NCBI GenBank assembly: GCA_020721645.1
Contig: DYMH01000016.1
Span: 1-44,012 of the forward strand
Direction of reading: 5' to 3'
DNA: 44,012 nucleotides
From: Draconibacterium orientale
Lineage (GTDB): Bacteria; Bacteroidota; Bacteroidia; Bacteroidales; JAADGE01
Numbering within the stretch: the first letter of the stretch is position 1; every line of letters starts with the position of its first letter. The notes under the pieces were generated by a model. It did no database searches. It was not told the origin of the DNA and saw only the letters and a program-made list of their open reading frames with translations. The position numbers and the translations under genes are program-made. Of this stretch, positions 34,422 through 43,455 are shown one piece after another.

Positions 34422-34784
34422 ATGGCACTCGTAGAATTTTTAACAGAACAAAGTTTTAAAGAAAAAGTATTCAATTTCGAAGCAAATAAAGACTGGAAAT
34501 TTGAAGGCGAACTTCCTTGCATGATCGATTTTTACGCCGATTGGTGCAGTCCGTGTAAAATGGTTGCCCCTATTTTGGAGGAATTGCAACAAGAATACGA
34601 CGGAAAAATCAATATCTATAAAATCAACACCGAAGACGAACGCAATTTGGCTGCAATGTTTGGCATACAAAGCATTCCGTCTTTGCTTTTTGTTCCCAAA
34701 GAAGGACAACCGCAAATGGCTGTCGGAGCACTTCCGAAAGAAACATTCAAAAAAGCAATTGCCGATGTGTTGAAAGTCAATTAA
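34422..34784 (+). CDS. trxA: Thioredoxin
   Basis: A 120-residue cytosolic dithiol reductase with the active site DWCSPCKMVAP. The motif is CSPC rather than the classical CGPC, a variant often met in Bacteroidota. The cis-proline loop is in IQSIPSLLF. The N-terminus carries about 15 residues more than E. coli TrxA before the first strand. The start ATG is preceded by an AT-rich leader. It may serve the Bcp peroxiredoxin encoded at 5262-5702. No cotranscribed gene is seen; the next 965 nt hold no gene. Confidence 0.95.
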   Translation: MALVEFLTEQSFKEKVFNFEANKDWKFEGELPCMIDFYADWCSPCKMVAPILEELQQEYDGKINIYKINTEDERNLAAMFGIQSIPSLLFVPKEGQPQMAVGALPKETFKKAIADVLKVN

Positions 34785-34863
34785 TTAATTGTTAATGATT
34801 AAATTCATCAGATAAATTATATTAATAATGCGAATCAAAAGTTAATAGTTCGGTATTTTTTTA

Positions 34864-34932
34864 TCTCGCAAAGTCGCAAAGCACGCAAAAATGCTGATAT
34901 TAAACAATTTGCGACTTAGTGTCTTTGCGAGA
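34864..34932. repeat. Inverted repeat of the TCGCAAAG type
   Basis: Outer arms TCTCGCAAAG and CTTTGCGAGA enclose inner arms GTCGCAAA (34873-34880) and TTTGCGAC (34908-34915). It lies in the gene-free stretch after trxA (34785-35750) and has no T-run, so it is a dispersed palindromic element rather than an evident terminator. Confidence 0.6.
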
Positions 34933-35149
34933 CATAATATCTGTAAATTGCTAATATTCTGTTAGATATAAAAATATAACGAAGTATAGAAAGTCGGAAT
35001 TTGATAATAAAAAATTATCAATTTGATTTACAATAGACACGACTTCAACTAAGTTAAAATTATAAAATCCTGATTTTAAGGATTTTAACGATTTTTTTTA
35101 TAAAGTCTAAGCAGAAATCCTGTTAAAATTAGAGATAATTTAAAAACGA

Positions 35150-35188
35150 AAAACCGCAAATAATTCAAAATCAATTATTTGCGGTTTT
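35150..35188. terminator. Strong orphan hairpin/terminator
   Basis: A perfect 16-bp stem (AAAACCGCAAATAATT against AATTATTTGCGGTTTT) with a 7-nt loop, T-rich on both exits. It is 365 nt past trxA and 560 nt before the next gene, with no gene beside it, so it may end a long 3' extension or a small untranslated RNA. From 35189 to 35704 I see nothing but AT-rich sequence. Confidence 0.65.
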
Positions 35189-35704
35189 CTATTTGTGATA
35201 CGGAAACGAATATAAATATTTTTTTATTACGTACAGTGATTCAATAAGTTGCTTGTCATTAAATTGGAGTCATCTGAAACACATGCGAAACACTTTAATA
35301 GGTATCATTAATTAAAAAAAACTGCACAAATATACTAAAAAAGGTATCAATACCGAAGAATAACAATAGACAAAGAATATTATTTTTCAAAATCAATATC
35401 ACATTAATTAAATCCTGTTTATTGTTTATAATAATATTTGAAAAATTCAAATGGAGATTCAACTATCCCAAGCACCCCATTTCCCATTTCCTCAAAAAGC
35501 ACTTTGCCCAAAAAAAGAACGGGCAAAACTACTTTTCTCGTCAAAGGCAAAATCAATTTGCAACACGATCTTTTGCATCTTTAGTTTCCTCAATAGCCTG
35601 CAAATTAATGGTAAATAGAACCATTTGTTAGTTTAAAATCAACACAAAGTAAATTGTTGATAACTTTATTCTATCTAAACTTTTAAAATTGAATCATTTA
35701 TATA

Positions 35705-35712
35705 TATATTTG
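35705..35712 (+). promoter_or_regulatory. -7 box (TATATTTG) of the LRR/caspase operon
   Basis: An exact TAnnTTTG match in an AT-rich stretch 38 nt before the ATG at 35751. No other such box directly precedes the following co-directional genes, so it probably drives the whole operon. Confidence 0.6.
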
Positions 35713-35750
35713 TAAACTATATAACACTTTGTTTAACGAAATATAGTCAA

Positions 35751-37187
35751 ATGCCCCGAATCAAAGACTTGGCAGAATATTTTATTAAATGTTCTGAAAA
35801 AATAAAATCAGAGAATAAAGACCTGATATTAAGCAGTTTGAAGATTTGTAAAAACATTTCTAAGGAAAATGTAAGTTTCGGAAACAGTGCCGATTTTTTT
35901 GAAATTGACACAATACAACAGTTGGATTTATCGAATCAAAACTTGACTGAAATTCCGGATTTTGTTCTCAAAATGAAAAATCTGAGAATTTTAAATCTTT
36001 CGGGTAATAAATTCAAATCTCTTGGAATTTTAAAACAAATTCATTCTTTAAATATTTTAATTGCAAAATCTTGTCAGATAAATAACATAACTGATGAAGT
36101 CGGATTGATGAAAAATCTGATTATTGTTGATTTATCCGATAATTCGATTTCTCAACTTCCACCTGCTTTTCTATCATTGCCTCTGCTTTCGGGATTAATA
36201 CTTCAAAAAAATAGAATAAAATCATTGCCCGACGACATTTCCGATTGCAAGAATTTGCAAAAATTGGATCTTAGTTTTAATGTTTTAAAAACTGTTAATC
36301 CGGAACTTTGGAGAGCCCCAAATATTAAACATCTTAATTTGAGTTATAACGAAATTGAACAAATCCAATTTTCGTCCGATAAAAATAATTCGTTGATATA
36401 TTTGAACATCGAAAATAATAAGCTTACGGGAATTGATGAAAATATTGTCAATTATAAGAAATTAAAGCGTTTTTTCGTAAACGGAAACCTACTGAAATCA
36501 ATACCTTCCGAATTAACACAATTAAAAAATTTACAAAGTTTTTATTTTAAGGACAATCCGTTCGATGATATGCCCGATTTGCAAAATATCGGTTCTCTAA
36601 ATTTATTTTCTTATCTGAATAAAACAAGCGACAGAACGTATGAAGTAGAATGGCAGATTCCGAAGGAAATCAAAACCGCATTTCAACAGTATTTGATATA
36701 TTTTCCGGATTTTGTAGAAAAAAACACCGGAAATTTTCTACCGTTTGATATTTTATCAACAAAATTGGGCTTGAAATTGATAACACAAAGATCAGCGAAA
36801 ATCGGGATCAAAGAAATTAATCATTATATAAAACAATATATTGATTTTCTGAAATATACATCAGATGAAATTTTAGAAATTGCCGAAAATCTAACGGAAA
36901 AAAATATTGATTACTATAAATCAAAACAATTGATTCGAGAGGTTTTAAGAGAAAAAAATTCATTGTCCGAAAAATTAAATGAATATTTCGACAGATTGAC
37001 ATTTGCGGAAAACGAATTTTCGGATAAGCAACAAAATCAAGGATTACAGTTTCAAATTAATTATTTTGAGTCGCTTTCGAGCGATCATTTGAAAATTATT
37101 CAAAATAAAACATCAAATATATTGAAACAGAATTTTAATGTTGAAATAACGAATACCGTTAAAAGTTTACCGGAAAGTACAGAATAA
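35751..37187 (+). CDS. Leucine-rich-repeat protein, first gene of the candidate conflict operon
   Basis: A 478-residue cytosolic protein. Residues about 50-275 hold some nine to ten LRRs of the bacterial type (LDLSNQNLTEIPDFVLKMKN, LRILNLSGNKF, LIIVDLSDNSISQLPPAFLS, LQKLDLSFNVL, IKHLNLSYNEIEQI), a ligand-binding solenoid. The second part (about 300-430) is helical: FQQYLIYFPDFVEKNTGN, a strand pair LGLKLITQR, then INHYIKQYIDFLKYTSDEI and a long helix. The same plan is found in the next gene's middle region, so the two are paralogous there. There is no nuclease or EAD-like end. The gap to the next gene is 12 nt. The role as a sensor is inferred. Confidence 0.85.
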   Translation: MPRIKDLAEYFIKCSEKIKSENKDLILSSLKICKNISKENVSFGNSADFFEIDTIQQLDLSNQNLTEIPDFVLKMKNLRILNLSGNKFKSLGILKQIHSLNILIAKSCQINNITDEVGLMKNLIIVDLSDNSISQLPPAFLSLPLLSGLILQKNRIKSLPDDISDCKNLQKLDLSFNVLKTVNPELWRAPNIKHLNLSYNEIEQIQFSSDKNNSLIYLNIENNKLTGIDENIVNYKKLKRFFVNGNLLKSIPSELTQLKNLQSFYFKDNPFDDMPDLQNIGSLNLFSYLNKTSDRTYEVEWQIPKEIKTAFQQYLIYFPDFVEKNTGNFLPFDILSTKLGLKLITQRSAKIGIKEINHYIKQYIDFLKYTSDEILEIAENLTEKNIDYYKSKQLIREVLREKNSLSEKLNEYFDRLTFAENEFSDKQQNQGLQFQINYFESLSSDHLKIIQNKTSNILKQNFNVEITNTVKSLPESTE

Positions 37188-37199
37188 TTTTTACTGAAA

Positions 37200-39524
37200 A
37201 TGAAAATACCCCTTCAAATAATTGAATCAATGTCGAATTTGATTCAAAATGTTCCCGACAACGTAATTCAAGAAACGCTGGAAGAAATAGACGATTTGAA
37301 TGCTTGTCAAACCGTAACGCTGGAAAATCTTCAAAAAGCTGACGAAAACAGTCAAATTATTGATTTGTCGAACAGCAAATTATATCACTTGCCCAAAAAA
37401 TTGTCGAGATTCAAAAACGCAAAAGTTTTAAAATTGTCGAAAAACAATATTGTTGATTATGACGGACTTGAAAATCTTGAAAATCTGCGATATTTAATAA
37501 TGGACGAAAACTATTCGAAGTTTTTTCCGCATCAAATTTTCGGTTTGAAAAATCTGATTTATTTGAATGCTCAAAACAACGAATTACATTACTTATCCAA
37601 CAAAATTGGCTTTCTTAACTCGCTCATTTATTTGAATCTGGAAAACAATTTGATTTCGTATATTCCGGAACAAATTAAAAACTGTAAACAACTGAAATAC
37701 TTCAATTTGGGAGTTAATAAAGTAAAATATTTGAATTACAATTTCAGCGAAAACGAAAATTTAGCCGAAGTGTATTTTCATGCGAATGCAATTCCGACTG
37801 CCGAATTGGAATCGTTCACAAAAAGAGGAATTCTTTGCTTCGGCTCAACCGAAAAACCGGAAATTAACGGGATAAACGGACACAGCAAGCTCTCGAATAA
37901 AACAAACGGAACGACACTGCTTGGTTCGGAAAAAATTAATATTTCGCATTCTTTTTCGGTACCTAAAAATGAAAATGGTTTGGATTCGACAAATTCGGGG
38001 TTCAAAAATGATTTTCAAAATATTTCCGGAAAAGATCCGATTGATGAAACGGCTGTCAAATGGAAAGATGTTTTTCAAAATTACATAGATTTATTTTCAA
38101 ATTATTTGGAATCAAAAATCGGACGGAAAGTTCGTATTCGTGTCGAAAATGATTCGGAAGGTTTGAAATTATATACACATTCCGACGAAAATATTTCGTT
38201 TGAAGTTATTCAAAATCATTTGCATGATTATTTGAATGATATGAAAAACACGTCGGGAAAAATCAAAGAATTAATTGATAACAATGAACTGAAACGATAT
38301 GAAATATTTGAGTTGCGCCAAAATGTACGGGATATCGATCACGAAAAGAAATATTTGGAAGATAAAGTCGGAACATATTACGAAAAAGTTTTGTTACTCA
38401 AAAGTACAATCGATGAGCAAAAACAATTTATCGACAGTTTGAAAGATGAAGTTAATTACTTGAAAACCAATCAAACCACAGCAATAAATCAATCGAATGA
38501 AGAACAAAAACAGTTTATTATAAATATAGAAAACAAACAAATTAATAACACCAACGGATTTCCTGCAGACCCGGCATCGCCTGCAAACAACACTAATCAA
38601 GTTGATTCTCCGTCGGAGAAATTCGACCCTGAAAAATTGTTGGTCGATTTGTACAAAAAAATGATTCGTTTATCGGAACGAAAATATTCGTTCAAAAAAG
38701 AAGACGACCACAACGATAACATTGCCGATTTTCTGCGCGATAAAGGTTATATGGTAACCGACCAGACGCGCAGCGGAATAAGCAAAAAAGACTCCGGCAT
38801 GGTCGATTTCATTATTCGCGACAAAGAAGGAACTCCGCTTTCGATTCTCGAAGCTTTGCGGGTGAAATCGAGCGGATTGAAAAATAAATTAATCGGTGAT
38901 CACATTATTCGAATTCTTCGCAAATACGACACTGTCGGGCATCCTGTGGCTTTTTTGATTATTTATGCCGAATCTCAAAATTTTATCCGTTTGTGGAAAA
39001 ATTACATCACTTACTTGGAAAATTTGAATAATAATGACGAGTTCAAAGATGCCAATTGTCCGATTCTTTCAGTTAACGAGAGCGGAATCAGCGATAAAGC
39101 CGATATAAAAATAGGAATTACAAAACACAAACGCGAGGAAAAAGAAATGACGTTATATCACCTTTTTATTAACATGTATGTTCCGACTCGCGAATCGGAG
39201 GAAACAGAAAAAGTCCCTGTTTGGGAACAGAAATTCAAAAAATCAATCGACATCGGAGAAACTCCGGAATTTAGTGTCTTCTTCGAATACATCAAATATC
39301 TGATAGAAATTTCGCAAATAAAGGAAGCTCTCGATGGTGCGAAAAAATATTTCGAAATCACAAAAGATAAAAAATCTTTGAATTTTATTTTGTTGAAATC
39401 CGGAACATATCACGACATTCGACGGAAACAACTTGGAAACGTCAGCAGCAAAAACGAAACACGACAAGGTATCACTAAAATAGGATACGATCTTCTTGAA
39501 TATATTTCCGATTTAGAAAATTGA
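37200..39524 (+). CDS. LRR protein with PD-(D/E)XK-like nuclease and C-terminal EAD11-like domain
   Basis: A 774-residue protein of four parts. LRRs lie at about 50-205 (IIDLSNSKLYHLPKKL, LIYLNAQNNELHYLSNKI, LIYLNLENNLISYIPEQI). After a low-complexity linker, about 283-392 repeats the helical domain of the preceding gene product (WKDVFQNYIDLFSNYLE, GLKLYTHSDENISFEVIQNH), followed by coiled coil to 430. At about 490-660 is a restriction-endonuclease-like core: DHNDNIADFLRDKGYMVTDQ, GMVDFIIRD (D536) and LSILEALRVKSS (E551, K556; ExK spacing is unusual), then VGHPVAFLIIYAESQNFIRLW. The last 50 residues (about 727-774, LNFILLKSGTYHDIRR to YDLLEYISDLEN) fit the EAD11 adaptor pattern. Such parts suggest a sensor-effector of a defence system. 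The stop is followed 2 nt later by the next ATG. Confidence 0.82.
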   Translation: MKIPLQIIESMSNLIQNVPDNVIQETLEEIDDLNACQTVTLENLQKADENSQIIDLSNSKLYHLPKKLSRFKNAKVLKLSKNNIVDYDGLENLENLRYLIMDENYSKFFPHQIFGLKNLIYLNAQNNELHYLSNKIGFLNSLIYLNLENNLISYIPEQIKNCKQLKYFNLGVNKVKYLNYNFSENENLAEVYFHANAIPTAELESFTKRGILCFGSTEKPEINGINGHSKLSNKTNGTTLLGSEKINISHSFSVPKNENGLDSTNSGFKNDFQNISGKDPIDETAVKWKDVFQNYIDLFSNYLESKIGRKVRIRVENDSEGLKLYTHSDENISFEVIQNHLHDYLNDMKNTSGKIKELIDNNELKRYEIFELRQNVRDIDHEKKYLEDKVGTYYEKVLLLKSTIDEQKQFIDSLKDEVNYLKTNQTTAINQSNEEQKQFIINIENKQINNTNGFPADPASPANNTNQVDSPSEKFDPEKLLVDLYKKMIRLSERKYSFKKEDDHNDNIADFLRDKGYMVTDQTRSGISKKDSGMVDFIIRDKEGTPLSILEALRVKSSGLKNKLIGDHIIRILRKYDTVGHPVAFLIIYAESQNFIRLWKNYITYLENLNNNDEFKDANCPILSVNESGISDKADIKIGITKHKREEKEMTLYHLFINMYVPTRESEETEKVPVWEQKFKKSIDIGETPEFSVFFEYIKYLIEISQIKEALDGAKKYFEITKDKKSLNFILLKSGTYHDIRRKQLGNVSSKNETRQGITKIGYDLLEYISDLEN

Positions 39525-39526
39525 TT

Positions 39527-41539
39527 ATGATACAAAAACCGAAACATCTGACCAAATCGCTTTTCAAGTTGGCATTGGAATGTCCTGCAAAATTATTCTT
39601 TGCAACAAACAAAGAATATTACGACTCGAAAAAGGAAAACAGTTTTCTGCAATCGCTTGCCGACGGCGGACATCAAGTTGGGGCATTAGCCAAAACCTAT
39701 TTCCCCGGCGGGCACGACATCGAAACGCTGAACAAGAAAATTGCACTTCAAGAAACGGCTGAACTCTTGAAAAATAAAAATGTAATCATTTACGAACCGG
39801 CATTTTTGCTCGATCATTTCTTTATTCGTGTCGATATTTTGGTGAAAAATGACAGAAAAATTGAAGTCATAGAAGTCAAATCAAAAGTTTTTGAAGGTGT
39901 TGACGAACAAAGCTTCTATTCGGAAAGAGGAGGCGGAATTAAGACCGATTGGTTGCCGTATTTGTACGACATTGCTTTTCAATCTTATATCGTCAAATCC
40001 ATTTTTCCGGATTATCAAATCGATTCTTTTTTGATGTTGCCCGACAAATTTGCAAAAGCAAGTGTTGAAAAACTTAACACCTTGTTTCCGATTATGACTG
40101 CACCTGACGGTAAAAAATCAATTCGTGCCGTTGAAGGTTTAACAAAAAACATAGTGGGCAATGAAATTTTGAAAAAGGTAAATGTCAACGAAATTGTTTT
40201 CAAATTAATTAACGATGAATTTGGTTTCAATTTGAATATGACATTCAAAAAATATATTCATTTTTTGGCAGACCAACTGGTTTTGAACAAGAAAATAGAA
40301 ATGAAACCCCACGCAAATTGTGCAACTTGTCAATTTAAAACCGATAAAATTTCAGATAATATAAAATCCGGTTTCGATGAATGTTGGGCACCAATTTACG
40401 AACGACACGGTTACACCAAAAAAGATGACACAATTCTCACTTTGTGGAATTTCAGAGGCAAGCAGGCATTAATGGACAGTAATATTTATTTTCTCAACGA
40501 TGTGAGTCTGTTTAATATTTTCGAATCCAATACTCAGCCCGTGAATCTGAAAAATGGCTTGGAAAGAAGTGAAAGACAATGGATTCAGATTGTGAAAAGC
40601 ATCAATAAAGACACAAAACCGTATTTTAATCGAGAGGAGTTAAAAAACGAATTGAACAAAGTTGAATATCCTCTGCATTTTATTGATTTTGAAACCACTA
40701 TGGCTGCAATTCCGTTTTTTAAAGGCATGCACCCTTACGAAGGAATCGCATTTCAGTTTTCGCATCATATTTTGCAGAAAAATGGAAAAATTGAACACGC
40801 CGGGCAATTTCTCAGCACCACCCCCGGAAAATTTCCGAATTTCGATTTCGTCAGAAATTTAAAACAGCAATTGGAGAACGACAACGGAACTGTGTTCTGT
40901 TACAGTCAGCACGAAAATACGTATCTGAACATCATTTTTGAACAACTTTATAAACAAAAAAATAAAGATGTACCTGATAAACAGGAACTTTTGGCATGGA
41001 TAAAAACCATCACGCATTCATCGAAAAACTCGTCGGAACAATGGTTCGGAAAGCGAAATATGTTTGATATGTTGGATTTAATCAAGAAACATTATTACAA
41101 TCCTTACACAAAAGGTTCAAATTCAATAAAATATGTATTGCCTGCCGTATTAAATTCCTCTAAATCATTACAAAAAAAATATGTAAAACCGATTTACGGC
41201 AGCACGAAAATTAAAAGCCTTAATTATGAAAAACAAAAATGGATAAAATTTGAAAATGGTGAAATTATTAATCCGTATAAACTTTTACCGGAATTGGTTT
41301 TGGATAATTTATCGTTGGAAAGAATTGCCGAAGGCGGTTCTGCCATGAGTGCTTTCGGAATTTTGCAATTTGAGAAAATTTCTGAAAAAGACAGAACAGA
41401 AATAGAAAAAGCGTTGCTGAGATATTGCGAATTGGATACATTTTCGATGGTCATAATTTGGGAATATTTTATCGAATTAGTAAATCAAGAGGAAATATCA
41501 GTAAAACAAAAAAAATTCAAGAATCACGTTATGAGTTAA
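39527..41539 (+). CDS. DUF2779 protein: Cas4-like nuclease plus DEDD-exonuclease-like domain
   Basis: A 670-residue putative dual nuclease. The N-terminal half has a Cas4/AddB-like PD-(D/E)XK core: D103 in FFIRVDILVK, E116-x-K118 in IEVIEVKSK, with an early Cys (CPAKLFF) and a later CATC plus DECW, a pattern suited to an iron-sulfur cluster. The C-terminal DUF2779 half is RNase H-like: D387-x-E389 in HFIDFETT (exonuclease motif I), GIAFQFSHH, VFCYSQHENTYLN, and D637 in RYCELDTFSM (motif III). The frame has a TTG at 39521 overlapping the previous stop; the ATG at 39527 is preferred. In this operon it is likely a nucleic-acid-degrading effector or processor; alone, DUF2779 proteins are of unknown function. 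Confidence 0.88.
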   Translation: MIQKPKHLTKSLFKLALECPAKLFFATNKEYYDSKKENSFLQSLADGGHQVGALAKTYFPGGHDIETLNKKIALQETAELLKNKNVIIYEPAFLLDHFFIRVDILVKNDRKIEVIEVKSKVFEGVDEQSFYSERGGGIKTDWLPYLYDIAFQSYIVKSIFPDYQIDSFLMLPDKFAKASVEKLNTLFPIMTAPDGKKSIRAVEGLTKNIVGNEILKKVNVNEIVFKLINDEFGFNLNMTFKKYIHFLADQLVLNKKIEMKPHANCATCQFKTDKISDNIKSGFDECWAPIYERHGYTKKDDTILTLWNFRGKQALMDSNIYFLNDVSLFNIFESNTQPVNLKNGLERSERQWIQIVKSINKDTKPYFNREELKNELNKVEYPLHFIDFETTMAAIPFFKGMHPYEGIAFQFSHHILQKNGKIEHAGQFLSTTPGKFPNFDFVRNLKQQLENDNGTVFCYSQHENTYLNIIFEQLYKQKNKDVPDKQELLAWIKTITHSSKNSSEQWFGKRNMFDMLDLIKKHYYNPYTKGSNSIKYVLPAVLNSSKSLQKKYVKPIYGSTKIKSLNYEKQKWIKFENGEIINPYKLLPELVLDNLSLERIAEGGSAMSAFGILQFEKISEKDRTEIEKALLRYCELDTFSMVIIWEYFIELVNQEEISVKQKKFKNHVMS

Positions 41540-41592
41540 ATTACAAATTTACTTTTAGATGTGATTTTGAAAATTTATAAAAATTGAAAGTT

Positions 41593-43365
41593 ATGATATT
41601 GAATACCGGTTTTAAAGTTGTTATGTTCGGAAGCAGCGACTATAAATATGCTGAATTTAATCCGATTCCCAATGTGAATGCGAATCTCGAACATTTGTCG
41701 AAGGTTTTGCAGGACGAATCCATTATCGGCATTCCCGAAGAAAACATCAAAATATTTCTAAATATAACCGAAGTTGAGCTTAAAGTACAGCTCGACAATT
41801 TGGCTTCCGAAAGCAATCGTAATGAAACTCTTTTGATATATTTTTCGGGGCACGGCGTTTTCAGCAATTCTAATTTTGAATTGTATCTCGCCGGATTCGA
41901 TACACAGAGCGACAAAGTTCATGTCAACGGTTTGACTATCATCAAATTTAAAGAATTTGTAAACAAAGCGAAAAATTTACGAAAATTTGTAATTCTCGAT
42001 TGTTGTTACAGCGGCGAAATTCACCGAGGGGCAATGAACAAAAGTTTTGAAAATCATTTGTTGGCACAAATCAAAAGATACAGCGGTACGTTTACAATTA
42101 CGTCGTCATCTCGCGACCAAGTTTCTCTTTATCCGCCCGAAAAGCCGCAGGAACCAACATTTTTTACCGGCAAATTGATTGAATTTTTGAAAACAGGAAT
42201 TAATAACAACAATCAATACGTAACGTTGCAAGAGATATTCTCGGCAATTAAATCCGATTTCGAACAACAAGGATTGCCCATTCCGCAATCTTCTTCTTTC
42301 GATAATACCAACGAATTACCTTTTGCACAGAACAGAGCGTGGCTGGGCGTTGATGTAATTAAACAATTGGAAATCATAAACCAAAACATAAATCCGGTTA
42401 ATCATGTGTTTCTATTCCACAGTCCCGAAAGCGGTGCCTCAACTTTTATAGGTACGTTGATTAAAACCGTTCAAAACAGCACCGACATTCGCCTGCGGCT
42501 TTTTTCGGAAACCAATCAAATTCTTGATTATTTCGAAAATCATCTTGCAAAATTTATCGTCAAAAATCGTTATCCGGAAAAAGGCATAATTGGAAAAGCT
42601 GCGGAATTTGATTTGGGTATCAGTAGCGACAATACCGATTCGACATTACGATTTTCGTTTCTCGACACGTGCGGAACGGATTCTCAGAAAATTTTGGAAT
42701 ATAAAACGAAAAGCACAATTCTGTCGTATTATTTGATGCACTCAAAACATATTGTGATTCTGACAAGCGTAAATCAAGCGGCAACCGATGATTTAAAAAT
42801 TTCGGGCTTTTTTGAAATTCTGCATCAACTGAAATTGAAAACGCCGGTAGAACTCATTATTTCTAAATGGGATGAAATTGAACAAAATATCAGTTTAAAT
42901 GATTTTATCGAATCTCGTATGCCCAACACCTCAAAGTGGCTCTCGACGAAGGAATTTAATAAAGTGAATGTGTTTAATTTCAGTATTTTATCGAACAATC
43001 CAAAAGAGTTTGAATTAAAAAACAATACTTACGCAAAGCAATTTATCAACCGTTTATGGGAAAATTTAACACAATCGGAAGTTAATTTATTCAATACCGG
43101 TATTTTAAAGAAACCGGGAAATAATATTAATATAGATACCAAAAAATTGAACAATTTATTGATGAGTTCTCGTATCAAAGAGGTTTTCAGCACGTTGTTG
43201 AAATCTAATTTGCCGCTTCGCGAAGAAAAAGAATTGAAATTGCTGTACAGCAATTGGACAGATTTAATCGACAAAGAACGTGCAGATTTGATTTCGGGCG
43301 AAAAATTGATTAAGAAAAAGACAATAATCAAAACCGGATTGCTCAAATACATCGAAAACTTTTAA
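41593..43365 (+). CDS. Caspase-like protease with GTPase-like domain and C-terminal EAD11-like domain
   Basis: A 590-residue protein. Residues 1-240 are a peptidase C14 (caspase/metacaspase) domain with His87 in LIYFSGHGVF and the Cys pair 137-138 in VILDCCYSGE (Cys138 the probable nucleophile). Residues about 265-490 look like a G-domain: HSPESGAST at the P-loop position (no Lys, so degenerate), D358-T-C-G361 as DxxG, and S424-K-W-D427 in place of NKxD, with hydrophobic strands VFLFH, LRFSFLDT, HIVILTS and VELIISK before them. The last 44 residues (LKLLYSNWTDLIDKERADLI to GLLKYIENF) match the EAD11-like end of the LRR-nuclease protein encoded two genes upstream. The frame has a TTG at 41584; the ATG at 41593 is chosen. 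It is probably a suicide-type effector. Confidence 0.85.
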   Translation: MILNTGFKVVMFGSSDYKYAEFNPIPNVNANLEHLSKVLQDESIIGIPEENIKIFLNITEVELKVQLDNLASESNRNETLLIYFSGHGVFSNSNFELYLAGFDTQSDKVHVNGLTIIKFKEFVNKAKNLRKFVILDCCYSGEIHRGAMNKSFENHLLAQIKRYSGTFTITSSSRDQVSLYPPEKPQEPTFFTGKLIEFLKTGINNNNQYVTLQEIFSAIKSDFEQQGLPIPQSSSFDNTNELPFAQNRAWLGVDVIKQLEIINQNINPVNHVFLFHSPESGASTFIGTLIKTVQNSTDIRLRLFSETNQILDYFENHLAKFIVKNRYPEKGIIGKAAEFDLGISSDNTDSTLRFSFLDTCGTDSQKILEYKTKSTILSYYLMHSKHIVILTSVNQAATDDLKISGFFEILHQLKLKTPVELIISKWDEIEQNISLNDFIESRMPNTSKWLSTKEFNKVNVFNFSILSNNPKEFELKNNTYAKQFINRLWENLTQSEVNLFNTGILKKPGNNINIDTKKLNNLLMSSRIKEVFSTLLKSNLPLREEKELKLLYSNWTDLIDKERADLISGEKLIKKKTIIKTGLLKYIENF

Positions 43366-43397
43366 CACTCAGGAAATCTCAAATTTCAAGCACCAAG

Positions 43398-43431
43398 AAA
43401 AAAGCCCTTATCTTCGGATTGGGGCTTTTTT
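43398..43431. terminator. Bidirectional terminator closing the operon
   Basis: AAAAAAGCCC against GGGCTTTTTT form a 10-bp stem with a 14-nt loop, 33 nt past the caspase gene stop and 25 nt past the stop of the opposing gene. Both exits are T-rich. Confidence 0.85.
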
Positions 43432-43455
43432 TATTAAAATATCAGAAACTATTTG

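Noticed and set aside
35422-35631. A 69-codon frame before the LRR operon
   Set aside because: The start region is AT-rich with no promoter relation, the product is basic with no recognisable motif, and neighbouring frames look equally random.
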